Positions 6,696-15,005 of a stretch of 17,714 nt of DNA are shown here, in pieces. The notes under the pieces were generated by a model. It was given only the letters and a program-made list of their open reading frames with translations, ran no database searches and was not told the origin of the DNA. The stretch is from NCBI GenBank assembly GCA_004356305.1, contig SMXJ01000064.1, positions 1 through 17,714 of the forward strand, written 5' to 3'. This stretch comes from Bacteroidota bacterium (GTDB taxonomy: Bacteria > Bacteroidota > Bacteroidia > Flavobacteriales > Flavobacteriaceae). Numbering within the stretch: the stretch's first letter is position 1; every line of letters begins with the position of its first letter. Made by a program: the position numbers and the translations under genes.

Positions 6696-7967
6696 ATGTT
6701 ACAAATAAACAACATTCGCGAACATAAAGACGCTTACATCACTGCCCTCGCTAAAAGAGGGATGGATGCGAAAGAAGCTCTCGAAGATGTTTTAACAACA
6801 GACGAAACCCGTCGGGCCACACAAGCACAATTGGACGAGATCCTTTCACAATCCAACATATTTTCCAAGGAAATTGGGCTGCTGCTTAAAAATGGAGAAG
6901 TACAAAAAGCGAATTTGCTGAAAGAGAAAACAGGGCAATTAAAAGAACAATCCAAAACTCTTCAGTCAACGCTGAACGATACCGTAGAAAAATTACAACA
7001 ACTCCTATATGACATCCCGAATATACCCGATGAATCAGTGCCTTCCGGAACCGATGAAAACGATAACGAAGAGATCTATAGTGAAGGTGATATCCCTAAA
7101 TTAAGTGAAGAGGCTTTGCCCCACTGGGATTTGGCCAAAAAATACGACCTCATCGATTTCGAATTGGGTGTAAAGATCACAGGGGCCGGTTTTCCTGTTT
7201 ACAAAGGGAAAGGTGCCAGATTACAACGCGCATTGATCTCTTATTTCCTGGATAAAAACACAGGGGCCGGCTATACCGAATATCAGGTTCCATATTTGGT
7301 CAATGAAACCTCCGGAATTGGAACGGGGCAATTGCCCGACAAAGAAGGGCAAATGTACCATGTGGGTATCGATGATCTTTATCTCATCCCAACGGCGGAA
7401 GTCCCGGTAACCAATATCTTTCGCGGAGATCTCTTACCCCATAATCAACTCCCTGTTAAATGTACCGCTTATACTCCTTGTTTCCGTCGTGAGGCCGGAA
7501 GTTATGGGGCCCATGTACGGGGATTGAATCGATTGCATCAATTTGACAAAGTAGAGATCGTACGTATTGAGCATCCGGCCAATAGTTACGCTGCCCTTGA
7601 CGGAATGGTGGAACATGTAAAAGGCATTTTGCAAGATTTAAAATTGCCGTATCGAATCCTGCGGTTGTGTGGAGGGGATTTGGGGTTTACCTCTGCATTG
7701 ACCTATGATTTTGAAGTATTCTCATCGGCCCAGGATCGATGGTTAGAGATCTCTTCCGTGTCAAATTTTGAAACTTATCAAGCCAATAGATTAAAATTAC
7801 GCTTTAAAGACACCGATGGTAAAAATAAACTTGTTCATACCCTCAATGGAAGTGCGCTTGCATTACCCAGAGTGTTGGCCTGTATTCTTGAAAACTGCCA
7901 AACTCCAAAGGGTATAAAAATACCTGAAGTATTGGTACCCTACTGTGGGTTTGAGACCATTCACTAA
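6696..7967 (+). CDS. serS: serine--tRNA ligase
   Basis: A class II aminoacyl-tRNA synthetase that charges tRNA-Ser (and tRNA-Sec where present) with serine. Residues 1-105 or so form the long antiparallel coiled coil that grips the variable arm, rich in Lys/Glu/Gln. The catalytic core follows, with motif 1 near 170-186, motif 2 CFRREAGSYGAH near 261-272 and motif 3 NGSALALPR near 384-392. TAEVP (near 232) and the EVFSSAQDRWLEISSVSN active-site segment are also present. Length (423) is normal. The ATG at 6696 gives the usual MLQxNxIRE start. It is followed by an unrelated TPR gene after about 60 nt. Confidence 0.97.
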   Translation: MLQINNIREHKDAYITALAKRGMDAKEALEDVLTTDETRRATQAQLDEILSQSNIFSKEIGLLLKNGEVQKANLLKEKTGQLKEQSKTLQSTLNDTVEKLQQLLYDIPNIPDESVPSGTDENDNEEIYSEGDIPKLSEEALPHWDLAKKYDLIDFELGVKITGAGFPVYKGKGARLQRALISYFLDKNTGAGYTEYQVPYLVNETSGIGTGQLPDKEGQMYHVGIDDLYLIPTAEVPVTNIFRGDLLPHNQLPVKCTAYTPCFRREAGSYGAHVRGLNRLHQFDKVEIVRIEHPANSYAALDGMVEHVKGILQDLKLPYRILRLCGGDLGFTSALTYDFEVFSSAQDRWLEISSVSNFETYQANRLKLRFKDTDGKNKLVHTLNGSALALPRVLACILENCQTPKGIKIPEVLVPYCGFETIH

Positions 7968-7978
7968 TTCATAGTTGG

Positions 7979-7999
7979 CTCAATTTTTGAGATGTTTTT
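7979..7999 (+). terminator. weak hairpin after serS
   Basis: CTCAA (7979-7983) and TTGAG (7987-7991) pair around a 3-base TTT loop, followed shortly by TTTTT. It sits between the serS stop and the TPR gene. The stem is only five pairs, so it may be a weak or non-functional terminator. Confidence 0.3.
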
Positions 8000-8026
8000 A
8001 AGAAATCAATTCCTTATATTTACCTC

Positions 8027-9808
8027 ATGCGTAAATTATTGTTCCTTTTAGTGATTATTCTCTCAACGCCGGGATTTGCTCAAAACTCGGCCTTGGGGAA
8101 AAATTATTTTGAAAGAGGGGACTATGAAAAGGCCTTGGTAATTTTTAAAAAATTGGCACAGCAAAACCCGAACAGGACAGATTTTTTAACTTATTTGATC
8201 AAATCGCACCAACAACTGGAAAACTTTGAAGAAGCTGAAAAGATCATTCGAGAGCGTTTGATTGGAAGACGTCAAATACCAAAATTTTATATCGAGTTGG
8301 GGCATAATTATGCGCTTCAGGAAAAGGATAGCCTGGCCAAAGTGTATTATGAAAAAGCGATCAAAGGTGTAGAAGACAATCCCTTTAACGCATATACTAT
8401 TGGCAAAACATTTACAGATTACAGTTTACTGGACGAGGCGGTCGCTACCTATGAGCTGGCGATGAAGCTCGACCCCGAACGGGATTACAATTCGCAACTT
8501 GCCAGGATCTATGGGGAACAGGGTGACCTTGGCAAGATGTTCGAGAAGTATGTCGAATTGGTAGAGGCAAGCCCGGGCTATCGGGCAACAGCCCAGCGCA
8601 ATTTCAGTTATTATGTGACCGATAACCCAATTAATGAGGCAAATTCCATTCTTCGGAAAACCTTATTGAAAAAATTACAGCAAGGCCCAAATATACTTTA
8701 TAACGAATTGTTGAGTTGGCTGTTTATTCAACAGAAAGAATTCAAAAAGGCCTTTGTTCAAGAGAAGGCGATCTTCAAAAGAAGTGAAGAAGGTTTGCAG
8801 GGTATCGTAGATCTATTGCGAATTACCATTGAAGAGGAGTATTATGAAGATGCCCAGGAAATTGTAGCCTTCGTGATCGAGAACGCTCCTACTCCGGATG
8901 CGAGGCTTCAAGGATATCAATACCTTATGAATGTGAAACTCAAGCTTGCAAAACCCAAAGATTACTCCGGTATAGAAAAGCAATATTTGGCTTTATTTGA
9001 AGAGTTTGGCAAAAACTCTGGAACACTTACGCTTCAAATAGATTACAACCATTTTTTGGCCTATGAGAATGGAAGAAAAGATGAAGCCATCGCAAATCTT
9101 AAAAAACTATCCAGGAAAAGACTCACTATTTTTCAAGAGGCCAGAGTAAAGATGAAACTGGCAGATATATTGGTATTTGATGAAAAGTTCAACGAAGCCT
9201 TGATCTATTATTCACAAGTTCAGAAGAAGGTAAAGAGTAATGTCTTAGCTCAGGAAGCACGTTTTAAAGTAGCACGGACCAGTTACTTTAAAGGCGATTT
9301 TGAATGGGCGCAAATTCAATTGGATGTGTTAAAGAAATCGGTTTCGCAATTAATTGCCAACGATGCCATGCAACTGTCCTTGATGATACGCGACAATTCA
9401 CTGGAGGATTCAACTCAAACCGCCTTAAAGAAATTTGCAAGAGCGGATTTGTTAAGCCTTCAGAACAAAAACAACGAAGCCATCATTGTTTTACAGGATA
9501 TACTCACCAATCATAAAGGTGAAAAAATTGAGGACGAAGCACTTTTAAAAATGGGTGATATCTATGAAATTTCTCAAAGATACTTTCAGGCCGAAGCCAG
9601 TTACTCAAAATTGATCGAATTCTATAATGATGATATTTTAGCAGACGACGCCCACTTCCGGTTAGCAAAACTATACGAAGGCCCGTTGGCCCGACCCGAT
9701 AAGGCAAAAGAACTCTATGAGCAGATCATCTTCAATTTTGCCGATAGTATCTATTTTGTGGAAGCCAGAAAACGGTACAGGATGCTACGCGGAGACGAGA
9801 TCAATTAA
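8027..9808 (+). CDS. exported tetratricopeptide-repeat protein
   Basis: This 593-residue protein begins with a classical signal peptide (MRKLLFLLVIILSTPGFAQ, cut after about residue 17-19), so it works outside the inner membrane. The rest is helical repeat. Clear TPR-type units occur near 25-190 (for example ERGDYEKALVIFKKLAQQNP and ALQEKDSLAKVYYEKAI) and again from about 380 to the end (DEKFNEALIYYSQV, KGDFEWAQIQLDVL, SQRYFQAEASYSKLIEFY, DKAKELYEQIIFNFADS). The centre is more diverged. TPR arrays bind other proteins, so a scaffolding role in the periplasm or at the outer membrane is likely, but no partner is shown. It occupies the same place after serS and before DUF4286/rsmA in other flavobacteria as I know them. 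No enzymatic domain is visible. Confidence 0.88.
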   Translation: MRKLLFLLVIILSTPGFAQNSALGKNYFERGDYEKALVIFKKLAQQNPNRTDFLTYLIKSHQQLENFEEAEKIIRERLIGRRQIPKFYIELGHNYALQEKDSLAKVYYEKAIKGVEDNPFNAYTIGKTFTDYSLLDEAVATYELAMKLDPERDYNSQLARIYGEQGDLGKMFEKYVELVEASPGYRATAQRNFSYYVTDNPINEANSILRKTLLKKLQQGPNILYNELLSWLFIQQKEFKKAFVQEKAIFKRSEEGLQGIVDLLRITIEEEYYEDAQEIVAFVIENAPTPDARLQGYQYLMNVKLKLAKPKDYSGIEKQYLALFEEFGKNSGTLTLQIDYNHFLAYENGRKDEAIANLKKLSRKRLTIFQEARVKMKLADILVFDEKFNEALIYYSQVQKKVKSNVLAQEARFKVARTSYFKGDFEWAQIQLDVLKKSVSQLIANDAMQLSLMIRDNSLEDSTQTALKKFARADLLSLQNKNNEAIIVLQDILTNHKGEKIEDEALLKMGDIYEISQRYFQAEASYSKLIEFYNDDILADDAHFRLAKLYEGPLARPDKAKELYEQIIFNFADSIYFVEARKRYRMLRGDEIN

Positions 9809-9868
9809 ACAGTAAATTCCAACAAAGAATATTGATGTTTGGTTTTTGATATTTGAAATTTTGAATAA

Positions 9869-10177
9869 ATGTACATCTACAACGTAACCATAAACATAGA
9901 CGAAGACATTCATGATGATTGGCTTCGCTGGATGAAAACCCGCCATATTCCTGCCATGCTCGACACGGGAAAATTCCACAAGGCATTGATGACTCGTGTG
10001 AGGGGAGAGGAAGAAATGGGGGGAATTACCTATTCCGTACAATATCGAACCGATAGCAAAGCCACCCTCGAAAAATACTATGCCGAAGATGCCCAAACAC
10101 TAAGTGAACAAAGTAAACCTTTTGAAGGCAAGTTTGTCGCCTTTCGAACCGAACTCGAAATTGTCAGCGAGCAATAA
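9869..10177 (+). CDS. DUF4286 family protein
   Basis: A small soluble protein of 102 residues with the family-typical opening MYIYNVTINID and the DWLRWMKTRHIPAMLDTGKF segment, followed by GITYSVQYR and FVAFRTELEIV. The pattern is of a ferredoxin-like alpha/beta fold resembling the antibiotic-monooxygenase/dimeric alpha-beta barrel group, but no catalytic residues are known to me. It is often found between the TPR gene and rsmA in Bacteroidota, as here, though in this window a convergent gene separates it from rsmA. No signal peptide, so cytosolic. It follows the TPR gene by 60 nt. Confidence 0.85.
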   Translation: MYIYNVTINIDEDIHDDWLRWMKTRHIPAMLDTGKFHKALMTRVRGEEEMGGITYSVQYRTDSKATLEKYYAEDAQTLSEQSKPFEGKFVAFRTELEIVSEQ

Positions 10178-10209
10178 AAAAAACCAACAGCAGGACTATT
10201 GAGTTTTTT
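10178..10209. terminator. possible bidirectional terminator between convergent genes
   Basis: An A8 run, the imperfect arms CCAACAG and CTATTGAG around CAGGA, then TTTTTT fit a short hairpin usable from both strands. It lies between the DUF4286 stop and the stop of the convergent OmpA-family gene. The stem contains a mismatch and a bulge, so support is modest. Confidence 0.4.
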
Positions 10210-10230
10210 AAATGAAACTTAATTGGTTGG

Positions 10231-11832
10231 TTAGTCGTCTAAAATAATAAATTCAATTCTTCTGTTGGCCTCGTGCTGACCCTCACTGCAAGGATCACAA
10301 TCGATCAATGGTTGAGTTTCCCCAAAACCTTTCCACGTCAATCTTTCTTTTGAAATACCCTTGGAAACAAGATAATTCATAGCAGAAACAGCTCTTCGCT
10401 CGGATAATTTAAAGTTGTAGTTATCATTTCCTCGAAAATCGGTATGGGCATTCAAAGCAATTTCAATTTCTGGGTTATTGTTAAGTGTCTCAACTACTGT
10501 ATTCAATGTAATAGTAGAAATTTCTTTGATCTTAGCGCTATCATAATCAAATAAGATATTGTTGATCTTGATATATGATTTTTCTTCGGCCACCACGATC
10601 TCCGCTGGTTCTGCTTTCAAAGTGACATCTACTTCGTACTCTCTGGTTTTGTTATCGGTATTGAAAATCGTAGATCCTCTGAAAAAGCCTTCTTTCCCCG
10701 AAACAATGGTATAAAATTCGAAAGAGGAAACCGGAAAAGAGAAACTTCCATTCTCATCGGTCACCATATCGCCCACCTGAGTACCATCCGTATCTATAAG
10801 TTGTATTGAAACATTCGCCAAGGGAATCCCCGTTTCAAAATCGACTGCACGTCCACTAACTTTTTGAGGCAGAACATATTCTGTGATCCGATAAATATCG
10901 TAACCACCGGTACCACCGTCTCTGTCTGAAGTAATATACCCGATAAGATCTGTAGCCGGTATAAATGCGATCTCGTCTTTTTCGGTATTGATCGTATTGC
11001 CCAAGTTGAGAATGGTAACATATCCCTTTTTTGTTCTGCGGGATTTAAATACGTCATAGCCTCCTGCGTTTTCGTGACCTTTTGAGGAGAAGAACAAAAA
11101 CTTTTCATCTACAGATAAATGAGGGAATTTTTCATCTTGCTCGGTGTTCACATCCCCTTTAACGGGAACGATCTCTCCATAAGTACCATCTCTATTAACT
11201 GCAATAGTGAATATATCAAACCCTCCTTTCGAATCCTGCATATTGGAAGCGAAGAAAAGCACACTTCCGTCCTTGGTTAAATGAGGATTTTCTACAGAAT
11301 AATTTTCGCTGTTAATCGGAACCGGTGTGATATTGATCCATTCACCTAGTTTCTCCGGGTTCAGTTCAGCCTTGTACAGCTGAAAACTTTGGGTGTTCCC
11401 TACAGCATTCTTAGTAAAGAATATTGTGTTCCCATCTTGGGTAAAAGTCACCGAACCTAAATTTTCATTATTATTCAATAACCTTGAAAACAATAATGGA
11501 CGGGTAAGGTCATAATTTTCCAGGATATCACTACAATATAACTTTGTGAATGGTTCGTTAGTCATAGGATCTTTCTTGACGAATGCTCCAATCTTACGAG
11601 CGGAGAAAGAGATGAATTTATTTTTGAATAAACCCGTTCCATAATCTGCATATGGTGAATTAATTCCGGTGGTCAATGCCTCAAATTTGAATCCATTGTC
11701 ACCTATCTTATCTTTCGAGTTTGAAGAATTGGCTAGAACATTCTCGCCTACTTCATAAGGTCCTTGTGCATACGAAATTGAACAGGTTAAGAGAAAAACT
11801 ACGAGGGGGGCTTGAAAATAAGTCTTCATCAA
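10231..11832 (-). CDS. OmpA-family envelope protein with PD40 repeats
   Basis: This 533-residue protein has a signal peptide (residues 1-22, ending SISYAQ). It then carries PD40-type beta-propeller units at about 110-315 (HLTKDGSVLFFASN, HLSVDEKFLFFSSKGHENAGGYDVFK, YITSDRDGGTGGYDIYRI). A carboxypeptidase-regulatory-like beta domain follows at about 325-405 (VSGRAVDFETGIPLANVSIQL). An OmpA C-terminal domain runs from about 420. The OmpA domain keeps the peptidoglycan-binding pair Asp465 (NAHTDFRG) and Arg480 (SERRA), 15 residues apart. The protein should sit at the outer membrane or periplasm, held to the cell wall. The domain order resembles PorE of the type IX secretion system without its N-terminal TPR part. 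Many Bacteroidota paralogues share this order, so a secretion role is not established. A promoter is visible upstream. Confidence 0.9.
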   Translation of the reverse strand: MMKTYFQAPLVVFLLTCSISYAQGPYEVGENVLANSSNSKDKIGDNGFKFEALTTGINSPYADYGTGLFKNKFISFSARKIGAFVKKDPMTNEPFTKLYCSDILENYDLTRPLLFSRLLNNNENLGSVTFTQDGNTIFFTKNAVGNTQSFQLYKAELNPEKLGEWINITPVPINSENYSVENPHLTKDGSVLFFASNMQDSKGGFDIFTIAVNRDGTYGEIVPVKGDVNTEQDEKFPHLSVDEKFLFFSSKGHENAGGYDVFKSRRTKKGYVTILNLGNTINTEKDEIAFIPATDLIGYITSDRDGGTGGYDIYRITEYVLPQKVSGRAVDFETGIPLANVSIQLIDTDGTQVGDMVTDENGSFSFPVSSFEFYTIVSGKEGFFRGSTIFNTDNKTREYEVDVTLKAEPAEIVVAEEKSYIKINNILFDYDSAKIKEISTITLNTVVETLNNNPEIEIALNAHTDFRGNDNYNFKLSERRAVSAMNYLVSKGISKERLTWKGFGETQPLIDCDPCSEGQHEANRRIEFIILDD

Positions 11833-11856
11833 AAAATCAGTTGAGGTTTTATATTA

Positions 11857-11889
11857 CAAATTTAGAAGATTAAAGGATTTTTCCTACAA
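11857..11889 (-). promoter_or_regulatory. promoter of the OmpA-family gene
   Basis: On the minus strand TAAATTTG (11864 down to 11857) matches the TAnnTTTG element. A TTG lies 22 bases upstream of it (11889-11887), close to the usual -33 spacing. The -7 element is 24 nt from the start codon at 11832. Confidence 0.6.
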
Positions 11890-11960
11890 CTTTTAGCCCA
11901 AGTGTTTATATTTTCGCTAAAAGTACATTTCGCTGTAGAAGTGTAAGTTATTTCCTACAA
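11880..11960. repeat. direct repeat pair in the divergent intergenic region
   Basis: TTTCCTACAA occurs at 11880-11889 and again at 11951-11960, exact over 10 bases and 71 bp apart. The first copy overlaps the proposed -33 element of the OmpA-family gene. The pair could mark binding sites for one regulator or could be chance in AT-rich DNA. Confidence 0.5.
11889..11924. repeat. perfect 9-bp inverted repeat, candidate operator
   Basis: ACTTTTAGC (11889-11897) and GCTAAAAGT (11916-11924) are exact inverted repeats separated by 18 bp. They lie just upstream of the OmpA-family promoter in the gap between divergent genes. No T-run follows on either strand, so a protein-binding site is more likely than a terminator. 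Confidence 0.5.
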
Positions 11961-12022
11961 AATATAGATATTCATCATCATAACAAGGCTCGTTTCCGTA
12001 CAAATTTGCGTCTTAAAATAAG

Positions 12023-12030
12023 TACCTTTG
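12023..12030 (+). promoter_or_regulatory. -7 promoter element of rsmA
   Basis: TACCTTTG fits TAnnTTTG and ends 8 nt before the ATG at 12039, implying a very short leader. This also argues against the upstream TTG at 12006 as start codon. Confidence 0.5.
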
Positions 12031-12038
12031 AAAACGAT

Positions 12039-12833
12039 ATGGGCAAAACGGTACGGGCAAAGAAGCATTTAGGCCAACATTTTCTGCACGATGAGAACAT
12101 CGCATCCAAGATCAGTGACACACTTAGTCTCGAAGGGTATACTAATGTGCTGGAAATTGGCCCCGGTATGGGTATGCTCACAAAATATCTAATTCAAAAA
12201 CCTATCAACCTAATTGCGATGGATCTGGATAGTCATTCCGTCGCTTTCCTAAGAGAAAATTATCAAAATCCCAATTTGCAGCTACTGGAAGCCGATTTCC
12301 TTAAATATGACCTGACTCAACTTTTTGGAGGTGCCCCATTTGCGATCATAGGTAACTTCCCGTATAATATTTCAACACAAATTGTATTTAAAATGCTGGA
12401 ATGGCGGCATCTTATTCCTGAATTTACAGGGATGTTCCAAAAAGAAGTTGCCCAGCGCATCTGTGAGAAGGAAGGCAGTAAATCCTATGGTATTATTTCG
12501 GTTTTGACCCAGGTCTTTTACAATGCTGAATATTTATTCACGGTCCATCCCGGAGTTTTCAAACCGCCTCCGAAAGTGGAGAGTGGCGTACTTCGATTGA
12601 GGAGAAAGAAAGACATCTCCCTTCCTTGCGATGAAAAAATGCTTTATAAAGTTGTGAAAACTGCGTTTCAACAAAGACGAAAAACTCTCCGAAACAGTTT
12701 AAAAACATTCCAACTTTCAGATAAATTAAAAGAAGATGCTATCTTTGGCCAGCGTCCTGAGCAGCTTTCTGTTCAGGAATTCATTGTCCTAACCCAAAAA
12801 TTGGAGAACGATGCCCTTTCAACTCACAACTGA
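12039..12833 (+). CDS. rsmA: 16S rRNA dimethyladenosine transferase (KsgA)
   Basis: The enzyme dimethylates the two adjacent adenosines in the helix near the 3' end of 16S rRNA, a late step in 30S assembly, using S-adenosylmethionine. With the ATG at 12039 the protein has 264 residues and begins MGKTVRAKKHLGQHF, the expected family start. An in-frame TTG at 12006 would add 11 unconserved residues and lies upstream of the likely promoter. SAM motif I is EIGPGMGML (39-47), the acidic ribose-binding residue is Asp62, and the catalytic motif IV reads NFPY (106-109) instead of the commoner NLPY. The C-terminal helical domain with FQQRRKTLRNSL is present. Its 3' end overlaps mgtE by 23 nt, suggesting coupled translation. 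Confidence 0.96.
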   Translation: MGKTVRAKKHLGQHFLHDENIASKISDTLSLEGYTNVLEIGPGMGMLTKYLIQKPINLIAMDLDSHSVAFLRENYQNPNLQLLEADFLKYDLTQLFGGAPFAIIGNFPYNISTQIVFKMLEWRHLIPEFTGMFQKEVAQRICEKEGSKSYGIISVLTQVFYNAEYLFTVHPGVFKPPPKVESGVLRLRRKKDISLPCDEKMLYKVVKTAFQQRRKTLRNSLKTFQLSDKLKEDAIFGQRPEQLSVQEFIVLTQKLENDALSTHN

Positions 12834-14160
12834 TTTCCTTCAGAAAATTGAGCGTCTCATTGCTCAGAGGGATGGTTATGCCTTGAAAGATCTGCTTACC
12901 GATATTCACTTTGCCGATATTGCCGATATCCTTGAGAAATTAAACAGTGACGAAGCTACTTATCTTATCAAACTGCTTGAAAGTGACATTACGAGTGAGG
13001 CATTGACGGAACTGGATGATGACGTTCGGGAGAAAATTCTGGATCGCCTCTCACCCAAAGAAATAGCCGAAGAACTTTCGGAGATGGATACAGACGATGC
13101 AGCCGATGTTGTCGCCGAACTCGATGAGGAAATTCAACAAAAAGTCATCGACAAGATCGAAGATGAAGAACTGGCCGCAGATATTGTTGAGCTTATTAGC
13201 TATGACGAAAAAAGTGCCGGGGGACTGATGGCAAAGGAGCTCGTTAAAGTAAAAGAAACGTTGAACATGGCGGGATGTATTCGTGAAATGCGACGTCAGG
13301 CTAAAAACGTCACTCGTGTTCATTCTATTTATGTGACAGATCAGCAAGGAATACTAAAGGGACGCTTATCTCTGAAAGACCTTTTGACCGCTCCGGAAAA
13401 AGCGCATATCAGTGATGTTTATATCCCGAAAGTTGACTATGTCACTGTCAATACGGAAGGAGAAGAAGTGGCGCGGATCATGCAAAAATATGATCTCGAA
13501 GCCATCCCGGTAGTTGACGAGGAGGGTATTTTGGTAGGACGTATCACCATCGATGATATTGTAGATTTTATTAAAGACGAAGCAGAAAAAGATTACCAGC
13601 TAGCCGCAGGTATCTCCCAGGATGTAGAAGCAGATGACAGTATTTTACGGTTAACCAAAGCACGTCTTCCGTGGCTTGTACTGGGGCTCTTCGGAGGTTT
13701 GGGTGCCGTATTCATAATGCAAGATTTTGAGGAAGCCTTGGAAAACTATGCCATCCTTTTCTTTTATACTCCGCTTATCGCGGCGATGGCAGGTAACGTA
13801 GGGGTACAGTCCAGTGCAATTATTGTGCAAGGTTTGGCAAATGATATCGTAAAAGGAAGTTTACTCAATCGATTTTTAAAAGAACTGGGGCTTAGTTTGA
13901 TCAATGGTATAGCCCTGGGGTTGCTCGTCATTCTTATCAATACAATAATAGGAAAACCTTTTGATGTTAGTCTGGCCATTGGTATCTCGCTTTTGGTCGT
14001 TATTATTATCGCCGCGATCGTAGGCACTTTCGTTCCTATCCTTCTGAACAAACACGGTATTGATCCCGCTATAGCCACCGGACCCTTTATTACAACCAGT
14101 AATGATATTTTCGGAATATTGATCTTCTTTTATATCTCAAAATTCATTCTAGGGTTTTGA
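12811..14160 (+). CDS. mgtE: magnesium transporter MgtE
   Basis: A homodimeric Mg2+ channel of the inner membrane whose cytosolic domains sense magnesium. The 449 residues hold the acidic MgtE_N superhelix (about 25-130), a CBS pair (about 133-260) and five membrane helices (from about 285). Key pore features are visible: AGNVGVQSSAIIVQGLA near 327-342 and ATGPFITTSND near 422-432. Its Asp432 falls at the ion-selective Asp of the Thermus protein, and the length is close to that protein's. Many Asp/Glu residues in the N and CBS domains suit the Mg2+-binding gate. The gene starts inside the end of rsmA and its stop overlaps the thioesterase start, so the three form one translation-coupled run. 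Confidence 0.95.
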   Translation: MPFQLTTDFLQKIERLIAQRDGYALKDLLTDIHFADIADILEKLNSDEATYLIKLLESDITSEALTELDDDVREKILDRLSPKEIAEELSEMDTDDAADVVAELDEEIQQKVIDKIEDEELAADIVELISYDEKSAGGLMAKELVKVKETLNMAGCIREMRRQAKNVTRVHSIYVTDQQGILKGRLSLKDLLTAPEKAHISDVYIPKVDYVTVNTEGEEVARIMQKYDLEAIPVVDEEGILVGRITIDDIVDFIKDEAEKDYQLAAGISQDVEADDSILRLTKARLPWLVLGLFGGLGAVFIMQDFEEALENYAILFFYTPLIAAMAGNVGVQSSAIIVQGLANDIVKGSLLNRFLKELGLSLINGIALGLLVILINTIIGKPFDVSLAIGISLLVVIIIAAIVGTFVPILLNKHGIDPAIATGPFITTSNDIFGILIFFYISKFILGF

Positions 14161-14588
14161 GCCGTGCTTCCTCTAAAGCCTCTGGTGACAGAAGGGCTGA
14201 AGTATTTTCACATCAGTTTACAGTTCCATCATCAACTATCGACACTCAGGGCCATGTGAACAATCTGGCCTTCTTAGAATGGTGCCTTGAAGCCGCAGAA
14301 GCTCATTGGAAACAGAACGCAACACCAACAATGCAGGCTAATTATATTTGGTACGTTCTACGTCATTCTATCGATTATAAGGCTTCGGCATTTGAAGGGG
14401 AGGAACTCGAAATCAATACCTGGGTAACCTATGCCGAAGGCGTAAAAAGTGAACGCCATTACAAAATCTTCAGAATAAAAGATAATAAAACCCTCGTAGA
14501 GGCTAAATCCATTTGGTGCTTGCTGAATGCAAATACCCAACGCCCTGCCAAAATAACCGAGGAAATTCGTACTTTGTTTATGTGTTAG
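14157..14588 (+). CDS. hotdog-fold acyl-CoA thioesterase (4HBT-like)
   Basis: This 143-residue protein has the 4-hydroxybenzoyl-CoA thioesterase-like sequence DTQGHVNNLAFLEW (29-42), with Asp29 in the catalytic position and HVNN as in YbgC-type enzymes. Later segments YKASAFEGEELEINTWV and ESIWCL-like AKSIWCLLNANTQRPAKI complete the hotdog pattern. It probably hydrolyses an acyl-CoA or acyl-ACP thioester; the acyl group cannot be told from sequence. The start is a TTG at 14157 within TTGA, overlapping the mgtE stop by four bases. No ATG occurs before the catalytic motif, so coupled re-initiation at TTG is the best reading. The N-terminal 14 residues are polar and variable. Confidence 0.85.
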   Translation: MSRASSKASGDRRAEVFSHQFTVPSSTIDTQGHVNNLAFLEWCLEAAEAHWKQNATPTMQANYIWYVLRHSIDYKASAFEGEELEINTWVTYAEGVKSERHYKIFRIKDNKTLVEAKSIWCLLNANTQRPAKITEEIRTLFMC

Positions 14589-14593
14589 ATCAG

Positions 14594-14622
14594 ACCTGGA
14601 AGGGTTTGAAAACCTTCCAGGT
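14594..14622. repeat. palindromic intergenic element (REP-like hairpin)
   Basis: ACCTGGAAGG (14594-14603) and CCTTCCAGGT (14613-14622) are perfect 10-bp arms around GTTTGAAAA, whose GTTT/AAAC edges can extend pairing. No T-run follows on either strand, so it is not a normal Rho-independent terminator. It lies 6 nt after the thioesterase stop and 15 nt before the cupin start, and it is GC-richer than the surroundings. Confidence 0.75.
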
Positions 14623-14636
14623 ATAAACTCTCAATT

Positions 14637-15002
14637 ATGTACCCGATAAATCTCAAAGAAAAGTTCAACAAATTCAACAAACAATGGCATCCCCATCAAA
14701 TTGCGGTGGTAGACGATATGCAAGTGATCCTGGCGAAGATCCAGGGGGAGTTTGTTTGGCACAAACACGATGATGAAGATGAGTTGTTCTATGTCCAAAA
14801 AGGAACCTTGGAAATGCATTTTCGCGACAAAATAGAGATCGTGAACGAAGGTGAGATCTTAGTGGTGCCGAAAGGGGTGGAACATTGTCCCAAAAGTCTG
14901 GGAGATGATGAAGTGCACCTCTTACTTTTCGAAAAGATCACCACCAGGCATACCGGCAATGTGCAGCATGAAAAGACACAAACCGAATATCCAAAAATCT
15001 AG
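14637..15002 (+). CDS. cupin-domain protein
   Basis: A single small cupin of 121 residues. Cupin motif 1 appears as HKHDDEDELFYVQKG (42-56), with His42, His44 and Glu49 as likely metal ligands. Motif 2 is GEILVVPKGVEHCP (72-85), with His83 as the fourth ligand. The ligand set is intact, so the protein should bind a divalent metal such as Fe, Mn or Zn. Small cupins act as dioxygenases, isomerases or ligand-binding proteins, and no reaction can be assigned here. The gene ends 3 nt before the dehydrogenase gene, so the two are very probably co-translated and may be functionally linked. Confidence 0.87.
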   Translation: MYPINLKEKFNKFNKQWHPHQIAVVDDMQVILAKIQGEFVWHKHDDEDELFYVQKGTLEMHFRDKIEIVNEGEILVVPKGVEHCPKSLGDDEVHLLLFEKITTRHTGNVQHEKTQTEYPKI

Positions 15003-15005
15003 GCT

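Noticed and set aside
12006..12038. TTG start giving a longer RsmA
   Set aside because: The extra 11 residues are not family-like and a -7 element (12023-12030) lies between this TTG and the ATG at 12039.
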